DNA from: Leptodactylus fallax
Taxonomy: Eukaryota > Chordata > Amphibia > Anura > Leptodactylidae
NCBI GenBank assembly: GCA_947044405.1
Contig: CAMRHE010000036.1
Coordinates: 1,054,001-1,118,000 of the forward strand
Reading direction: 5' to 3'
Length of the DNA: 64,000 bases
Positions 18,867 to 29,560 of this stretch are shown in pieces (the first letter of the stretch is position 1; each line of letters begins with the position of its first letter). The position numbers were made by a program, and so were the translations under genes. The notes beneath the pieces were generated by a model. The model saw only the letters and a program-made list of their open reading frames with translations, did no database searches and was not told where the DNA came from.

Positions 18867-21195
18867 CTACTGTAAATTGGGTCATTCCTACTTGTAATAA
18901 ACTTGTTAGTATAGGCCATTAAATAAGATGAACCCCTCCTGCAAGCACTGTGTTACCTTTATTGTTTACTCTGCTCCTAAATGCCCAATGCTGTACTTTA
19001 GTAGTAAATGTGCTAGGCATTGCATCATTGTAGCAGTCTAGTGAATTGGACAGAGCTACAATGCCAAACACAGTAGCTAATAAGAGTACAGCATTGCACA
19101 GTAACTACCACTGAAAAATTAGCAGAGTAGATAAAGAAGAACTGAAATCAAAAGATAGTAGAGCACGGTTGTTCATACTTTCCTCCACAGTGAATAGATT
19201 GGTGACAAATATGTTGTCTATGGTTAAAATGTCTTTATTTTTTGTCCTCTAAATTGCCAAAGAACAAATAGTGACAGACAACTAGAATGAATTAGTAATG
19301 TTCACTTGCAGTGACTATGTAGCTGTTGTGAGTTCTGCTCATCTCACAGCTGAGTACAATTGAATATAATGTACTTGCCATACACTGTGAAATGCCAGGT
19401 ATTTCATTTGTTTCTTCACACACTGTATGAGTCACAGAGCAGAGGTCAGAAACATATAAATTGATGAAATTACTTGCGCCTGTGTGGAAATGTGATCTAA
19501 ACAAATTAGCTTTGACCTGTTATTTGAGTCACCACAAAGCGCAGAACTATGGACGGATGCAGTGTTACCCTGTAATTCAGTACATGTGTGGGCCCAGCTA
19601 TGTCAGGAAATCATTAAGAAAGAACAATTAAACTACAAAAGTACATCACTAGACAACGTCAAAGCCCCAAACCATTTACGTGGTTCTCACGGGGAAATTA
19701 ATGACAGTGAAATTAATCACTATAAAAGGTTACTTTAATTATGTGGCTACAACAGCTTACCATTCATCTGCAGAACCTGCCCTGATATTGAGAAAACATT
19801 TGATTTTCAATAAAAATACAAATAAGGTGGAGGCGAACAGTGATGCCATTGTCAGCACATACAGATATACAGAGCAACCTGGCAAGCACTTATGTTTTCA
19901 TAGCAGGTTAGTCACCATGTTCCTGGGCCAAGCTGAAAAAATCACACATTAGTTATGAACCTGTCTATAGGACGTAAGAGAAATTATAAATGTTAACAGG
20001 AATGTTTATATGACTAAGATATTGAGAGATTTATAACTAACATTGTTGCACTATGTATTAAGGGTATGTTTAAGGGTATGATTAAGGGTATATTCACATG
20101 TGGCAGATTCAGTTACAGAAAGATCTGTGATTGAAAATCATTTCTGTTGATGTAGCTATTTAAGCACTTGTTTTCAGCAACACAAGTTGTATTTGTTGAT
20201 AATATCATTTTAGGATGACTGTCACAAATTGGGGTCTCTCTTGAGTACCCATACATTTTACTCACCAAATAAGCACATTTGACCTTCGATGCAATTATAA
20301 AAGGGAACTCCGTTTGCACACTCCCTTCCAACTCAAACTATCGCACTACTGTAGGCTACACAGGAGTGAAGCATCCTTCTACAATCACACATCCACACAA
20401 TGAAATGCCACCACTTGCCACTTCTGGTAGGCGAGACACCAATATACCCAAACCACACACAAATAGCACACAAAAGGGTAACAAGCCTAAGCAATATTTA
20501 CTCTCTTTGGACTTGTGGGAATGTTTAGAGCTAAAAACAATCTTATTAAATTTTAGATTTAATATATACAAAAAAGTACTGTGCTTAACCAAAAAAAGCT
20601 GTAACAAGAAAGACCTATACATACAAATAATGTAAAATAAAATGGGAATAACATACAGACCTGTTTTTTAAATCTGGGTGAGAACTTCAGCAGGTGGATG
20701 GCCAGATCTACAGACTAATAAGCTGCTCCAAGAGTTCATAAACCTCATCACATTTATGCACCCCTAAACCTCAAGCTACTTCCTGGAACCTCCCATCTGT
20801 GATGTCATAATTTTGATTTGCTGGATATAATTCGTGGCTTCCAGATTGACAGATGGAATCAAACTGTCTGTATCACCATTTGATCACCTGTATTTCGTGC
20901 CATTGGTTGTGGATTGTAATTACCATACAAATTGCAATTAGAGTATACAGGAAACCCCTAGTCTTAGCACATACCTACTGACACATTGAAGCAAAAGCCT
21001 CACTACGAAAAAGTACACAAAATTTAAAACATAACTAGAAATTTTATTTGTTCAGGATGATATATACACATACTTCCTTATAGTGACTATATCTTTTGAC
21101 TAAATGTTATGTACTCTTTTATGGTGGGAAAAAAATTACTGATTCTGGTTTGTTTATTTTAAAATTTTGCACCCTTCACCACATGGTTACCCACC
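18867..21195. other. No recognised feature
   Basis: About 2.3 kb of unique-looking sequence. ORFs of 60-118 codons (for example 19680-19952, 20279-20635) have no recognisable domain, splice context or repeat match that I can see. Confidence 0.45.
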
Positions 21196-21544
21196 TTCTA
21201 GAGCAGGGGTCGGCAACCCCCGGCACACGTGCCACTCTTGGCTCGAGGCTTATTTCCCTGGCACAGCAGCATAGTACTCATAAAAAACAATGATACTCAC
21301 CTTGTTCCCTGCGCTACGTGGCGGCTGTGCAATCTGCAGGCGCTTCTGACAGCTGACAAGGCCTCAGGGGTCATGTCCGGCGTCATTATGCATAACGACG
21401 CGATGTGACCCCAGAGACCCAATCAGCAGTCACTGACTACAGGGAGAAGCGCCGAAGAGAACAGAGCGGCTGCGGAGCGCAGAAAAGGTGAGTAGCATTG
21501 TTTTTTTTATGTTTGTCACCTCTCTTGGTCCTGCACTTATTATA

Positions 21545-22040
21545 CTCGGGGGTCTGAAGAGAGCTATGGAACATAATACCGTGTGCAGGGACCGCTATGG
21601 TACATAATACCATGTGCAGGGGCCGCTATGGGACATAATACTGTGTGCAGGGACCACTATGGGACCTAATACTGTGTGCAGAGGCAACTATGGGACCTAA
21701 TACCGTGTGCAGGGACCGCTATGGGGCCTAATACCGTGTGCAGGGACTGCTATGGGACCTAATACCATGTGCTGGGGCCACTATATGACATAATACCGTG
21801 TGCGGGGTTAACTATGTGACATAATACGGTGTGCAGAGGCCACTATGTGACATAATACGGTGTGCTGGGGCCACTATATGACATAATACCGTGTGTTGGG
21901 GCCACTATATGACATAATACCGTGTGCAGGGGCCACTGTATGACATAATACCATGTGCAGAGGACATAATACGGTGTGCAGAGGATGTTATGGGATATAA
22001 TACCTTGTGCAGGGGCCGCTATGGGACATTATTCTGTATA
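21545..22040 (+). repeat. 31-bp minisatellite in the hAT-like element
   Basis: About fifteen units, each beginning like GGGACATAATACCGTGTG and continuing CAGGGGCCACTAT, with a period near 31 bp. Related arrays occur at 38815, 40985, 54355, 57120 and 58660 in this orientation, and at 53190 and 59495 in the opposite one. Confidence 0.9.
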
Positions 22041-22047
22041 ACAGTGT

Positions 22048-23340
22048 TGTGATGATATTAGGTGCATGTATAGTCTTAGGATATCCATATTGATCTATAT
22101 TACTGCACAGCGGGGGTTGGTGCCTAGAATCAGGCCTAGCAGAGCACCTGGAATGTGGTCAAACTACTCTCTAGTTCAGGTCTATTGTCCTGTCCCTGAA
22201 GCAATCAGCCATTTGGTCAAAAGCCTTCATCTGCATAAGACTGCCATCCTCACTAACCCAGCGGGGGTTCATTTAGACAGGATATGGTATGCAAATGATC
22301 CACATGTAACTGCCAAGCACCCTGGCACCATTATTGGGTCAGAGGGCTTATGGTTTTATGACAATATCTGGCCTGGGGAACATCTTATTGTCTATCCGAT
22401 AAAGTCCCCAGATGCGTCAGATCAAGGCGCACGCTCAGAATATACACATGTCACCGTTCAAAATCCAGGAAAGGTGCAGGCACTGATCTCCTTACCCAAA
22501 GGGAGCTGGAGTGTCAAACTTGGAGTCTATGTATTGGGGATCTCGCCAGGAACCCCATTATACTACCAGCCAGACTCTATAAACATCATGCATAGAGTTA
22601 TACTGAAAAGTTATTCTGAGAGATGTAGAGAGGGGGGCGGGGCTTCTCCCCCTGGTGACCTCACTCAGGGAGGAGACCAGGGGAGTCAAAGGGCTCTGCC
22701 CAGGCTGAGCCAGGGGCTGTTGTCTGAATTTGGAGATGCACGCTTCTTGGAGGCAAGCTGTGGGGGAAGCCATGTGACCAACATGTGGCTGCCATGCTGG
22801 CTGCCATGCGGCCTAAGGAGCCAAACTGGAGGCCATTTTGTGACTCTAACAGAGATGTCACTGCATGTAAGCAACACATGCTTTGCCCAAGACTGCTCTG
22901 AGCCTACCACATGGGCTCAGAGCAATGGACTAACAACTTGTTCCAGAGTCGTCGGCCATTTTACCCTGTGAAGGTCATCTGCTATTGGACGTCCACAAGA
23001 TACTTGCCCTGGCTGAAATAACCATTGGAAGCCAGAGATACCTGCACAAGCTGGTGTTGGTAATATATATTCTTTTCTTTCTTTTATCCCCATTTTTATT
23101 TTTATGTACCGTGTTATGCTGTTTTCACTTGTATCTGCTTGTTAACCGCTGCATGTATTCTATGTATGTGTTGAGTGTCTAGTATCGACCCATTTAGGGG
23201 TTAATAAATATATAAAATTTAGAAGGCTCGTCTCGTATTATCCTCTACCGGACCTACATTCACGGAAAGTGGGTGTGAGGTAATCGAAGCGATCACAGGT
23301 AGGCCAGGCGCGAGGCCCTGGTAAATCCGGATCCTTCACA
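22048..23340 (+). mobile_element. Solo LTR-like element, copy 1
   Basis: Starts TGTGATGAT and ends GGATCCTTCACA. Shares with copies at 26740-28865 and 55035-55944 the block GGTTTTATGACAATAT, a conserved ACCCAAAGG segment, and a 3' region TTAATAAATATATAAAATTT followed by AAGGCTCG and ATCACAGGTAGGCC. The AATAAA signal about 170 bp before the end fits an R-U5 layout. No internal retroviral or gypsy genes adjoin it. The 301-codon ORF at 22066-22971 lies wholly in the LTR and matches no family I know. Confidence 0.7.
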
Positions 23341-23796
23341 GGTGTGTTTTCTGCATTAAGGATGTGTTTTTGCACAGAACACACAGGCATTTCTTTTTGT
23401 GCAAAAATGCACCATGTGAACACAGTTTTACATTGAAGTAAAAGTTCCAGTGGCCTAAGACTATATCTGCATCCAGATACATAGTGTGTATTCACCATAA
23501 GGATGCCGTCATACGGTGCTCCTGGACACTTACATTTACCACTAATTGCGGGATGCACATGGACTTTCATTGCTTCTAATCGGAAAGTACAGGAGCGTCC
23601 CAGGAAATAGCAGTAAACGCATGTGTCCTAAAGCATCTTGTGGCAGCACTTCTGTGTTATGGTTTGTGGTATATGACTTTAGTATAGGGGTCGTCAGACT
23701 TACAATTATTGACCGGCACTCCGAGTACCTCATCTTTGATTTTTTAATTAAAATCGGCATGCCGAACAAAAAAGGTTGCCTACCCCAGTTCTAGAG

Positions 23797-24480
23797 GTTA
23801 TAACTTCTTCCATTCGCAAAGCTGTATAAGGGCTTAATTTTTGGTCAAAATGTATTTCATAATGGTACCGTTTAATATTCCATACAATGTACTGGGAAGC
23901 TGGAAAAAAATTCAGAATGGGGTGGAATTAGAGAAAAACTGTGTTTGCGCGACTTACAGGCTTCATTTCCAGTGTTCACTGTGCAGCCAAAATGACATGT
24001 CACCTGCATTCTGTTCGTCGGTACAATTACAGAGATACCAAATTTATTTCATTTTTTTTTTTTACATTTTGACCAATTAAAAAAGTCCAAAACTTTACAA
24101 AGAAAAAAAATTTCTGAAAACCCAGAAACCTTTTTATATTTGTGTGTACGGGGCTGCATAAAGTGTTTTTTTTGTGCAGCCAGACATACTTTTTATTTAT
24201 ACCATTTTGGGAAATGTCTAATTTTTAGAGCGGTAAAACAGATAAAAAATGGCGGTTCAGCTCTTGATTTTTTTTTACTGCTACAACATTCATTGTATAA
24301 GAAAAGCATTTTTAGATTTTTGTAGACTGGGTGTTTTTGGACACAGGTATACCTAATGTGTATGTATTTTACTTTATTTTTTTACTTTTACGTGTGTGCT
24401 AGAGAAAGGGGTTGATTTGAATTTTTAGTTCATTTTTATTTTTTTTGTTTTTACCTTTTTTTATACTCTTATTTAAAAAA
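23797..24480 (-). mobile_element. TTAA-type non-autonomous element, truncated copy
   Basis: Reverse-orientation match to 18110-18760 of the split element: TTCCATACAATGTACTGGGAAG, AAATTCAGAATGGGGTG, GTTCACTGTG, CCTAATGTG and GGGGTTGATTTGAA appear in the same mirrored order. Both termini are missing. Confidence 0.7.
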
Positions 24481-24890
24481 ATATTTTATTAAAAACATTA
24501 TGTTAGTAAAAAAATGGGTATGTACCCATTGACACCCATTGTTCTAAAAATGGGCATGTCATGTGGATGGTGCCTTATTCTGCAGGTCATTATGATGCTA
24601 AATGTATTTAGATTTTTAGATTTTAGCATCTTCTGCCTGCGACTGAGGTCTTGCGTCCCAGATGTCACTGCTGTGGCCTGTCACTGGGCCTCAGCAGTCA
24701 CATGGTGTGTGATGCCATCATTATGCCAACACGCCCCATGTGACTTCTGGGTCCCAGTCACAGGCCCCAGCAGTGACCCCTGGGGCACGTGACCTCAATC
24801 ACAGGCCATAAGAGCCCCGAACAGGATGCTGGGGATCGTCGTATAGCCAGGAGAGGTAGTTGTTTGTTATTTTTACTCACCTCCCCTGGA
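24481..24890. other. Unassigned, GC-richer segment
   Basis: Contains palindromic GGGGCCTGTGACTGGG-type blocks (about 24670-24790), as seen inside hAT-like elements elsewhere, but no termini could be found. Confidence 0.35.
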
Positions 24891-24899
24891 CAGACTATG

Positions 24900-25730
24900 T
24901 CTACAGCGGTCAGGGAACCAGGCTTTCCCCAATTGCTGTCATGGTGCTGCGGTGCCCTGGCCATCTCCAATTGTACCACCCCAGGCGACCCGCACCTGCT
25001 TCCTGTCACGGAATGCCAGGCCACCGCTGCCATGGTGGGCATGTACCAGTTGTTCCACCAGGTGACACGTCTGTTCCTTCTCCCTTCCATCAAAAGGGAA
25101 CAAGGTCCTGCCATATGCCACCAGGAACTCGGTGTAAACCTATACTGAGGTCCAATCCCCACACACCAGCAGAAAAAGGGCCCTTTCAATGGCGTCTTGC
25201 TAACCAGAGAGAAAGATATCCAAATCCATCTCATCAAGATAAACACCATCCCGAGAGAGCAAGGTGTGATTGTCCCCTTCTAATTGCCCCTGACACACCA
25301 CAATTCCACCACCTGAACGAACATGTTGGGACACCCTCATGTTTAAAAACCGTCGCGCTCGCTCAATAACAGCGGGGTTTCTAGCACCACCCCAGTGTGC
25401 CCGAAGACCACTTCAAGCCAAACCGCCACCAACGCTGTGAAGAAAGCCGGGAAACGGTCGAATTCAGAACACATGATAGATATAAACTCAAAATCGCACT
25501 GAACCAATATAATTTCCCCTGGCATGCACCACCAACACCGTAGGGGCCTGGGAGGTCTTACTGACTGCTACAACTTCCGGCAACACCTGCAGCCAGCTCA
25601 TCCTACTCACAAAGCGTCAATGGAGTTCCGCGCTTTGAAATCCTAGTTGCAAACCACCTGGCTGGCCAGAAGCCCAATAGACATAGGAGTGCCTCATGAT
25701 CCAAACCACTGGAACTGAATCTAAAATAAA
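24900..25730 (-). pseudogene. SGNH-hydrolase-like ORF of the Ngaro-like element
   Basis: The reverse strand reads VVWIMRHSYVYWASGQPGG near 25700, corresponding to the GHS block with the nucleophilic Ser, with Gly changed to Arg. It continues through WLQVLPEVVAVSKTSQAPT and VLVVHARGNYIGS, the VxxHxGxN-like block. About 25250 has RDGVYLDEMDLDIFL, the place of the D-x-x-H pair with His replaced by Tyr. Further on is LFPFDGREKEQ. Several frameshifts and stops break the frame. In Ngaro elements such an ORF follows the recombinase; its role there is unknown. Family call by motif only. Confidence 0.55.
25525..25685 (-). repeat. Direct repeat, copy 2 (hydrolase ORF start)
   Basis: About 160 bp, GTCTATTGGGCTTCTGGCC to GGTGTTGGTGGTGCATG on the minus strand, repeated in the same orientation at 26337-26497 with roughly 90% identity. 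Confidence 0.9.
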
Positions 25731-25778
25731 ACAGAGAAGTGAAAATTCACTAGAAAACCCAAAACCACTCACTTCAAT

Positions 25779-26003
25779 TTATGAAAATTTATTTAATTTT
25801 TTTTTTTTTTTAAATGAACACATCAACAAACCTGGGCACACATAGTGCTGAAAGCAATTCGAGCGCCACCTACCAATGCGCTTAACCTCCTCCTCTGGTA
25901 GGCCAGCCACATCTGCAGCCGTCACAGCCCCAATATGAATCAAATGCGTGCTAAAATGGGGAGATCCCAACTGGAGACAAACAGTGTTTAAACAGGGTCT
26001 CAA
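25779..26003 (-). pseudogene. Tyrosine recombinase C-terminus
   Basis: The frame contains IGAVTAADVAGLPEEEVKR followed by IGRWRSNCFQHYV. This is the C-terminal active-site region of tyrosine recombinases of Ngaro/DIRS/Crypton type: the H-x-x-R box, GLP helix, GRWRS, and Tyr nucleophile in HYV. The H-x-x-R box reads HLIH, so the second active-site Arg is lost. Only the last ~60 residues are recognisable; upstream (26005-26336) I see no recombinase sequence. Confidence 0.7.
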
Positions 26004-26336
26004 ATTGAAACTGTGTAAAAATTATGCTATCCTAGTGGCCCGCATTGTATTCTACCAACAACCACATGCCTTGCCTGTAAATATCTGTTTTTGACCGACA
26101 CAACAAGCCAGAGGGGGAGCACTGCAAGTGACACAGGAGCTCGCCCACCCTTAAAGCACAGAAAAAAAGCAAGAACGAAAGCACATTACAAGAGCGACCA
26201 CCTCAAAAAAAAGTCTGGCGCCATGGAAACTAAACGCTGCAGCAGCAAAAACAAAACAGGAAGCCTAGTATCACACAGTGAGCAACTTTTTCTAACCCTA
26301 CAAAATTAAATGAGAGAAAATTTTTTTCAAATCATG

Positions 26337-26497
26337 CACCACCAACCTGTAGGGGCCTGGGAGGTCTTACTGACTGCTATAACTTCCGGCAACACCTGTA
26401 GCCAGCTCATCCCACTCACAAAGCGCCAATGGAGTTCCGCGCCTTGAAATCCCAGCTGCAAACCACCTGGCTGGCCGGAAGCCCAATAGACACTGAA
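26337..26497 (-). repeat. Direct repeat, copy 1 (hydrolase ORF start)
   Basis: Same orientation as 25525-25685. It diverges from that copy abruptly at GGTGGTGCATG, after which non-matching A/T-rich DNA follows. Better conserved frame than copy 2 (WRFVSGMSWLQVLPEVIA). Confidence 0.9.
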
Positions 26498-26519
26498 CTG
26501 GAAACATGAGATATATATT

Positions 26520-26606
26520 AACTAGCTGTAAAACCATTAACTAGCAACCCTGCCTCCTGCCTCTTAGGGTACCCGTCCAGCCATGGGAGCATCTTTAGGA
26601 CGTTCA
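26520..26606 (-). pseudogene. Start of RT-type domain of the Ngaro-like element
   Basis: The reverse strand reads LKMLPWLDGYPKRQEAG then LLVNGFTAS. A GYP...A..L..GF pattern precedes the reverse transcriptase in many vertebrate Ngaro/DIRS-like proteins. Only about 29 residues remain; the RT core is absent. Confidence 0.45.
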
Positions 26607-27362
26607 CCAGCATCCTCAGGTTTACTGGACACAGGTTTTGCAAATTGTGATAATAAGAGGCCTCCAGTTATGTATATCCAGTTATGTAATTTGCTTTGGT
26701 GTAATCACTTGTTCCTATTAACCATTTGGGCTTCAGGAATGTGATATTTCTGCTGTGTAATCAAAGTCTCAAAGGCTGGAAGAGCCCTGAACAAACAATC
26801 AGCAGCCAAGCTGGAGCCCGCCACACTACAAAGGAAATATGGTTTTATGACAATATTTCCCCAGGAGAATCTCCTATCATCGTACCGATAAATTCCTCAG
26901 CTATGCAAGGCAAAGGTGCACATTTCCAATCCAGAACCGTTACTGTTGGGCACAGGGAAAAGGTCCAGACACTGAACTCATTACCCAAAGGGTTCTGGGG
27001 GGGTCATTCTTGGTGTCTACACGATGGGCATCTTGCCATGAACCCCATCATACCCCTTGCCTGACAATACGGTCATCTGGCAAGGAAATATGACGATTCA
27101 TAGGTATTTTGGTTTCAGGATGGAGGGCTGAACTTCCCCTCCTAGTGACATCACTTAGGGAGGAGACTAGGATAGTTATATGTCCCAAGCCAGACACAAA
27201 GGGAGTTCTTATCCTGGGAAATATGTGAGGACATGTTGTGCTGTGGACTTAAGCAAGTGCCCTGAGGTCTAGCAGTGAGACCTTAGAGTTCTATTGCTGT
27301 GGAAGAGTGAAGAAATCATGCGATACCTTTTAGAGGCTAACTGAGTATATTTGATAGTAAGC

Positions 27363-27389
27363 TTTCGAGAGTCTAGCTCTCTTCTTCAG
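27363..27389 (-). ncRNA. Hammerhead-like ribozyme core, left arm
   Basis: Minus-strand CTGAAGA, then A-GAGAG, loop CTAGA, CTCTC, then GAAA: the two conserved hammerhead boxes around a 5-bp helix II. Penelope-like elements are known to carry hammerhead motifs in their terminal repeats. Helices I and III were not worked out. Confidence 0.4.
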
Positions 27390-27598
27390 ACATAGTGTTA
27401 TACAAGAAACTGAAAATTCACAGACTCCTTATACACACAAGACATAGATCTTCAAATGATCTTAGAATCTTTAAAGAAAACAAAATGCAATATAAGTAGA
27501 GAAGTTATTTACAACAGGTCAAGAAATAAACAATCTGGAAACTTGTGGGGTGTGACAGTAATTCTTGCTGTTATCTGTTTGCAATCAGGTGGTGATTT

Positions 27599-28294
27599 GT
27601 GACCCTCAAGAAGTTTCCAATCCAGGTCCAGAAGCAGGTAAAAGGGCTTATCCCAGAGGATCCCAGGGCGGGCTGCTTCTATATACTCCCAAAAATACAC
27701 AAAGATGGCAACCCTGGGAGGCCTATCATTTCTGGCATTGGGACACTGATGGAAAACGTCTCGGGTTGGGTGGAAAATCTCCTAAAACCTCTTGTCAGGG
27801 ATACTCCAAGCTATATCCAGGACACCACTGACCTTCTTAACAAACTGAATGCCATGGGCCAATTACCTGAGGGTACCATTTTAGCCACCATGGATGTGGA
27901 ATCCCTGTATACCAACATTTCCCACAAGGATGGAGTTGCAGCATGTCAGGTACACCTGGAAAAACAAAATCTCCCAACAAAACCAGTAACGCAGCTCATA
28001 CAATTCATCCTTAGCTACAACTATTTTACTTTTGGAGAGGATCTATATCAACAGCGAATGGGAACTTCAATGGGGACCAGATGTGCACCCCAGTATGTAA
28101 ATCTCTTTATGGCAGAACTGGAAGGAGCATATTTATCAACACGCACCACCAAACCTATGATTTACCTTCATTATATCGATGATATCCTTGTCATCTGGAC
28201 TGCGGTGAGGAGTAAATCCACAGGATCCCTTGGTGATAATCCCTTGGACTTAATATTCATGCCAGTTTCATGTCACACTATGTATGAACTATGA
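27599..28294 (+). pseudogene. Penelope-type reverse transcriptase, truncated
   Basis: 231-codon frame with Penelope RT motifs in order: CFYILPKIHKDGNPGRP (about 26-42), IISGIGTLMENVSGWVE, the catalytic Asp in TMDVESLYTNI (about 98-108), GTSMGTRCAPQYVNLFMAEL (about 155-174) and YIDDILVIW with the catalytic DD (about 192-200). The N-terminal part and everything after the RT palm, including the GIY-YIG endonuclease, are gone. The frame ends in unrelated residues next to the right arm. RT of this class extends telomere-like or nicked DNA ends. Here it is a dead fragment. Confidence 0.92.
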
Positions 28295-28449
28295 GGGACA
28301 CAAACCACCACCTGATTGAAAACAGATAACAGCAAGAATTACTGATCCCTCCGTCATGCCCCACAAGTTTCCAGTTTGATCCTTTAAAGATCTATGTCTT
28401 GTGCGTATAAAGAGTCTGTGAATTTTCAGTTTCTTGTATAACACTAGGT

Positions 28450-28476
28450 CTGAAGAAGAGAGCTAGACTCTCGAAA
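28450..28476 (+). ncRNA. Hammerhead-like ribozyme core, right arm
   Basis: Same core as 27363-27389, on the plus strand: CTGAAGA, GAGAG/CTCTC helix around CTAGA, GAAA. The core is unchanged between arms although the surrounding arms differ. Confidence 0.4.
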
Positions 28477-28860
28477 GCTTTCTATCAAATATACTCAGGC
28501 TCTAAAAGGTATCACCTGATTTCTTCACTCTTCCACTACTTTCTATGGCTAACACGGTACAACATTATACTACTAGTTCTATTGCTGGACAGCATGTAGG
28601 GGACTACAAACTTATTATGGTATGCATTTCTATTCTTTTAATCTTTTATTTTTTGTACTATATTTTGCTTTTACCTATATTTGCTTGACAATCCTCTGAT
28701 GTGTACTCTGTATATGTTAGTGGCTAGTACCGACCCACTTGGGTTAATAAATATATAAAATTTATAAAGCTCGTTTCATATTATCCTATGAACCCGGGCA
28801 CAGTGGAAGGTAAGAAGGGAGATCACAGTTAGGCCAAGAGGTTTGGCAAGGTGAGATCCT

Positions 28861-29560
28861 TCACACAAGTCTACCCCTTTTGGAGCAACGAAGCGCCGAG
28901 TTGAATCCACCACATATGGAGCACTTGTGCTTAAAACAGCAGGAGGCAAAGAAACAGCAGTACCCTTCATTGAATAAACAACAAGACCCTGGTCTGTGAT
29001 CTGCTGCTGCAGACTGTACCTCTCCTGCAATGGACTGAAAGGGAGGGACTGGTGGCTTTGGAGTCAGCATGAGCTGACTCCAAATATCAGTAGCTTTTGA
29101 TGCCCAACCAACCTCCGGCCTCAGTACCTGCCTGCACCTGAACTCCTCATCATACCTCCACCAGACAGATCCACCATACACTTTGTATGCTGAGAAAATA
29201 GTCTCTAAATAAGTAAGTAACTCAGCAGATTTATCAGGCTTGTACTGACAAAGAATGCAAGCTAACGTGGCAAAGGCCTGGAGCCAATTGACTAAGGTCT
29301 TAGCCACTTTTAAGTTTTTTATCATCCATTTTTCCGAAAGCACATTCTTTGTTAACGGTCAGCTGATCAACAGATATCAGAGACCATATATCCACAAATT
29401 CACCTCTAATTATCTTTTCTCTGACATCCATAGGCACATGTGTACCCAGCGCTGATACACTAACCAACCCGGGTCGCAGCCCAACTGCTAGGGCAACGGA
29501 AGAACCGCCCCGGAGGTATTCGGTACAGCAACATGACCTTCCATTTTTGCAACAATGGCC
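28861..29560 (-). pseudogene. Gag-like ORF of the Ngaro/DIRS-like element
   Basis: Best open part is 29343-28861: VNWLQAFATLACILCQYKP, LLTYLETIFSAYKVYGGSVW, WRYDEEFRCRQVLRPEVGW, and near the end CFKHKCSICGGFNSALRC. This is a Cys/His motif typical of gag-like proteins of tyrosine-recombinase retroelements in amphibians. Upstream in other frames is a LGTHVPMDVREKR...VDI region (about 29490-29440), separated by stops. A Ser/Arg/His-rich stretch at about 29950-29850 may be its N-terminus. The frame is cut by the LTR-like insertion at 28865. Confidence 0.55.

Larger units (their letters stand above)
21204..23788. mobile_element. hAT-like non-autonomous element, 2.6 kb
   Basis: Left end CAGGGGTCGGCAACC and right end GGTTGCCTACCCCAG (complement CTGGGGTAGGCAACC) form the inverted repeat. 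TTCTAGAG flanks it on both sides (21196-21203 and 23789-23796), a perfect 8-bp duplication. No transposase. It carries a tandem array (21545-22040) and an LTR-like insertion (22048-23340). GTGAGTAGCATTG at about 21489-21501 is a motif shared with other hAT-like remnants in the window. Confidence 0.9.
27300..28574 (+). mobile_element. Penelope-like element with inverted arms
   Basis: Bounded by the 13-bp direct repeat AGTTCTATTGCTG (27287-27299 and 28575-28587). The outer segments 27300-27602 and 28297-28535 are inverted repeats of each other; the right one lacks about 60 bp. An RT fragment fills the space between. The 3' tail CTATGGCTAACACGGTACAAC is typical of Penelope ends as I remember them. 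The GIY-YIG endonuclease is missing. Confidence 0.88.
26740..28865 (+). mobile_element. Solo LTR-like element, copy 2, split by a Penelope-like element
   Basis: Starts TGTGATATTTCTGCTG and ends GAGATCCTTCACA. Without the 1.29 kb internal insertion it is about 840 bp. It shares GGTTTTATGACAATAT, TTACCCAAAGGG, GGTTAATAAATATATAAAAT and the ATCACAGTTAGGCC end with copies 1 and 3. It lies in the Ngaro-like element directly behind the Cys/His motif of the gag-like ORF. I could not read a clear target duplication. Confidence 0.7.

Noticed and set aside
22066..22971. 301-codon ORF in LTR-like copy 1
   Set aside because: No recognisable domain; the homologous parts of copies 2 and 3 are not open in that frame, so coding is unlikely.
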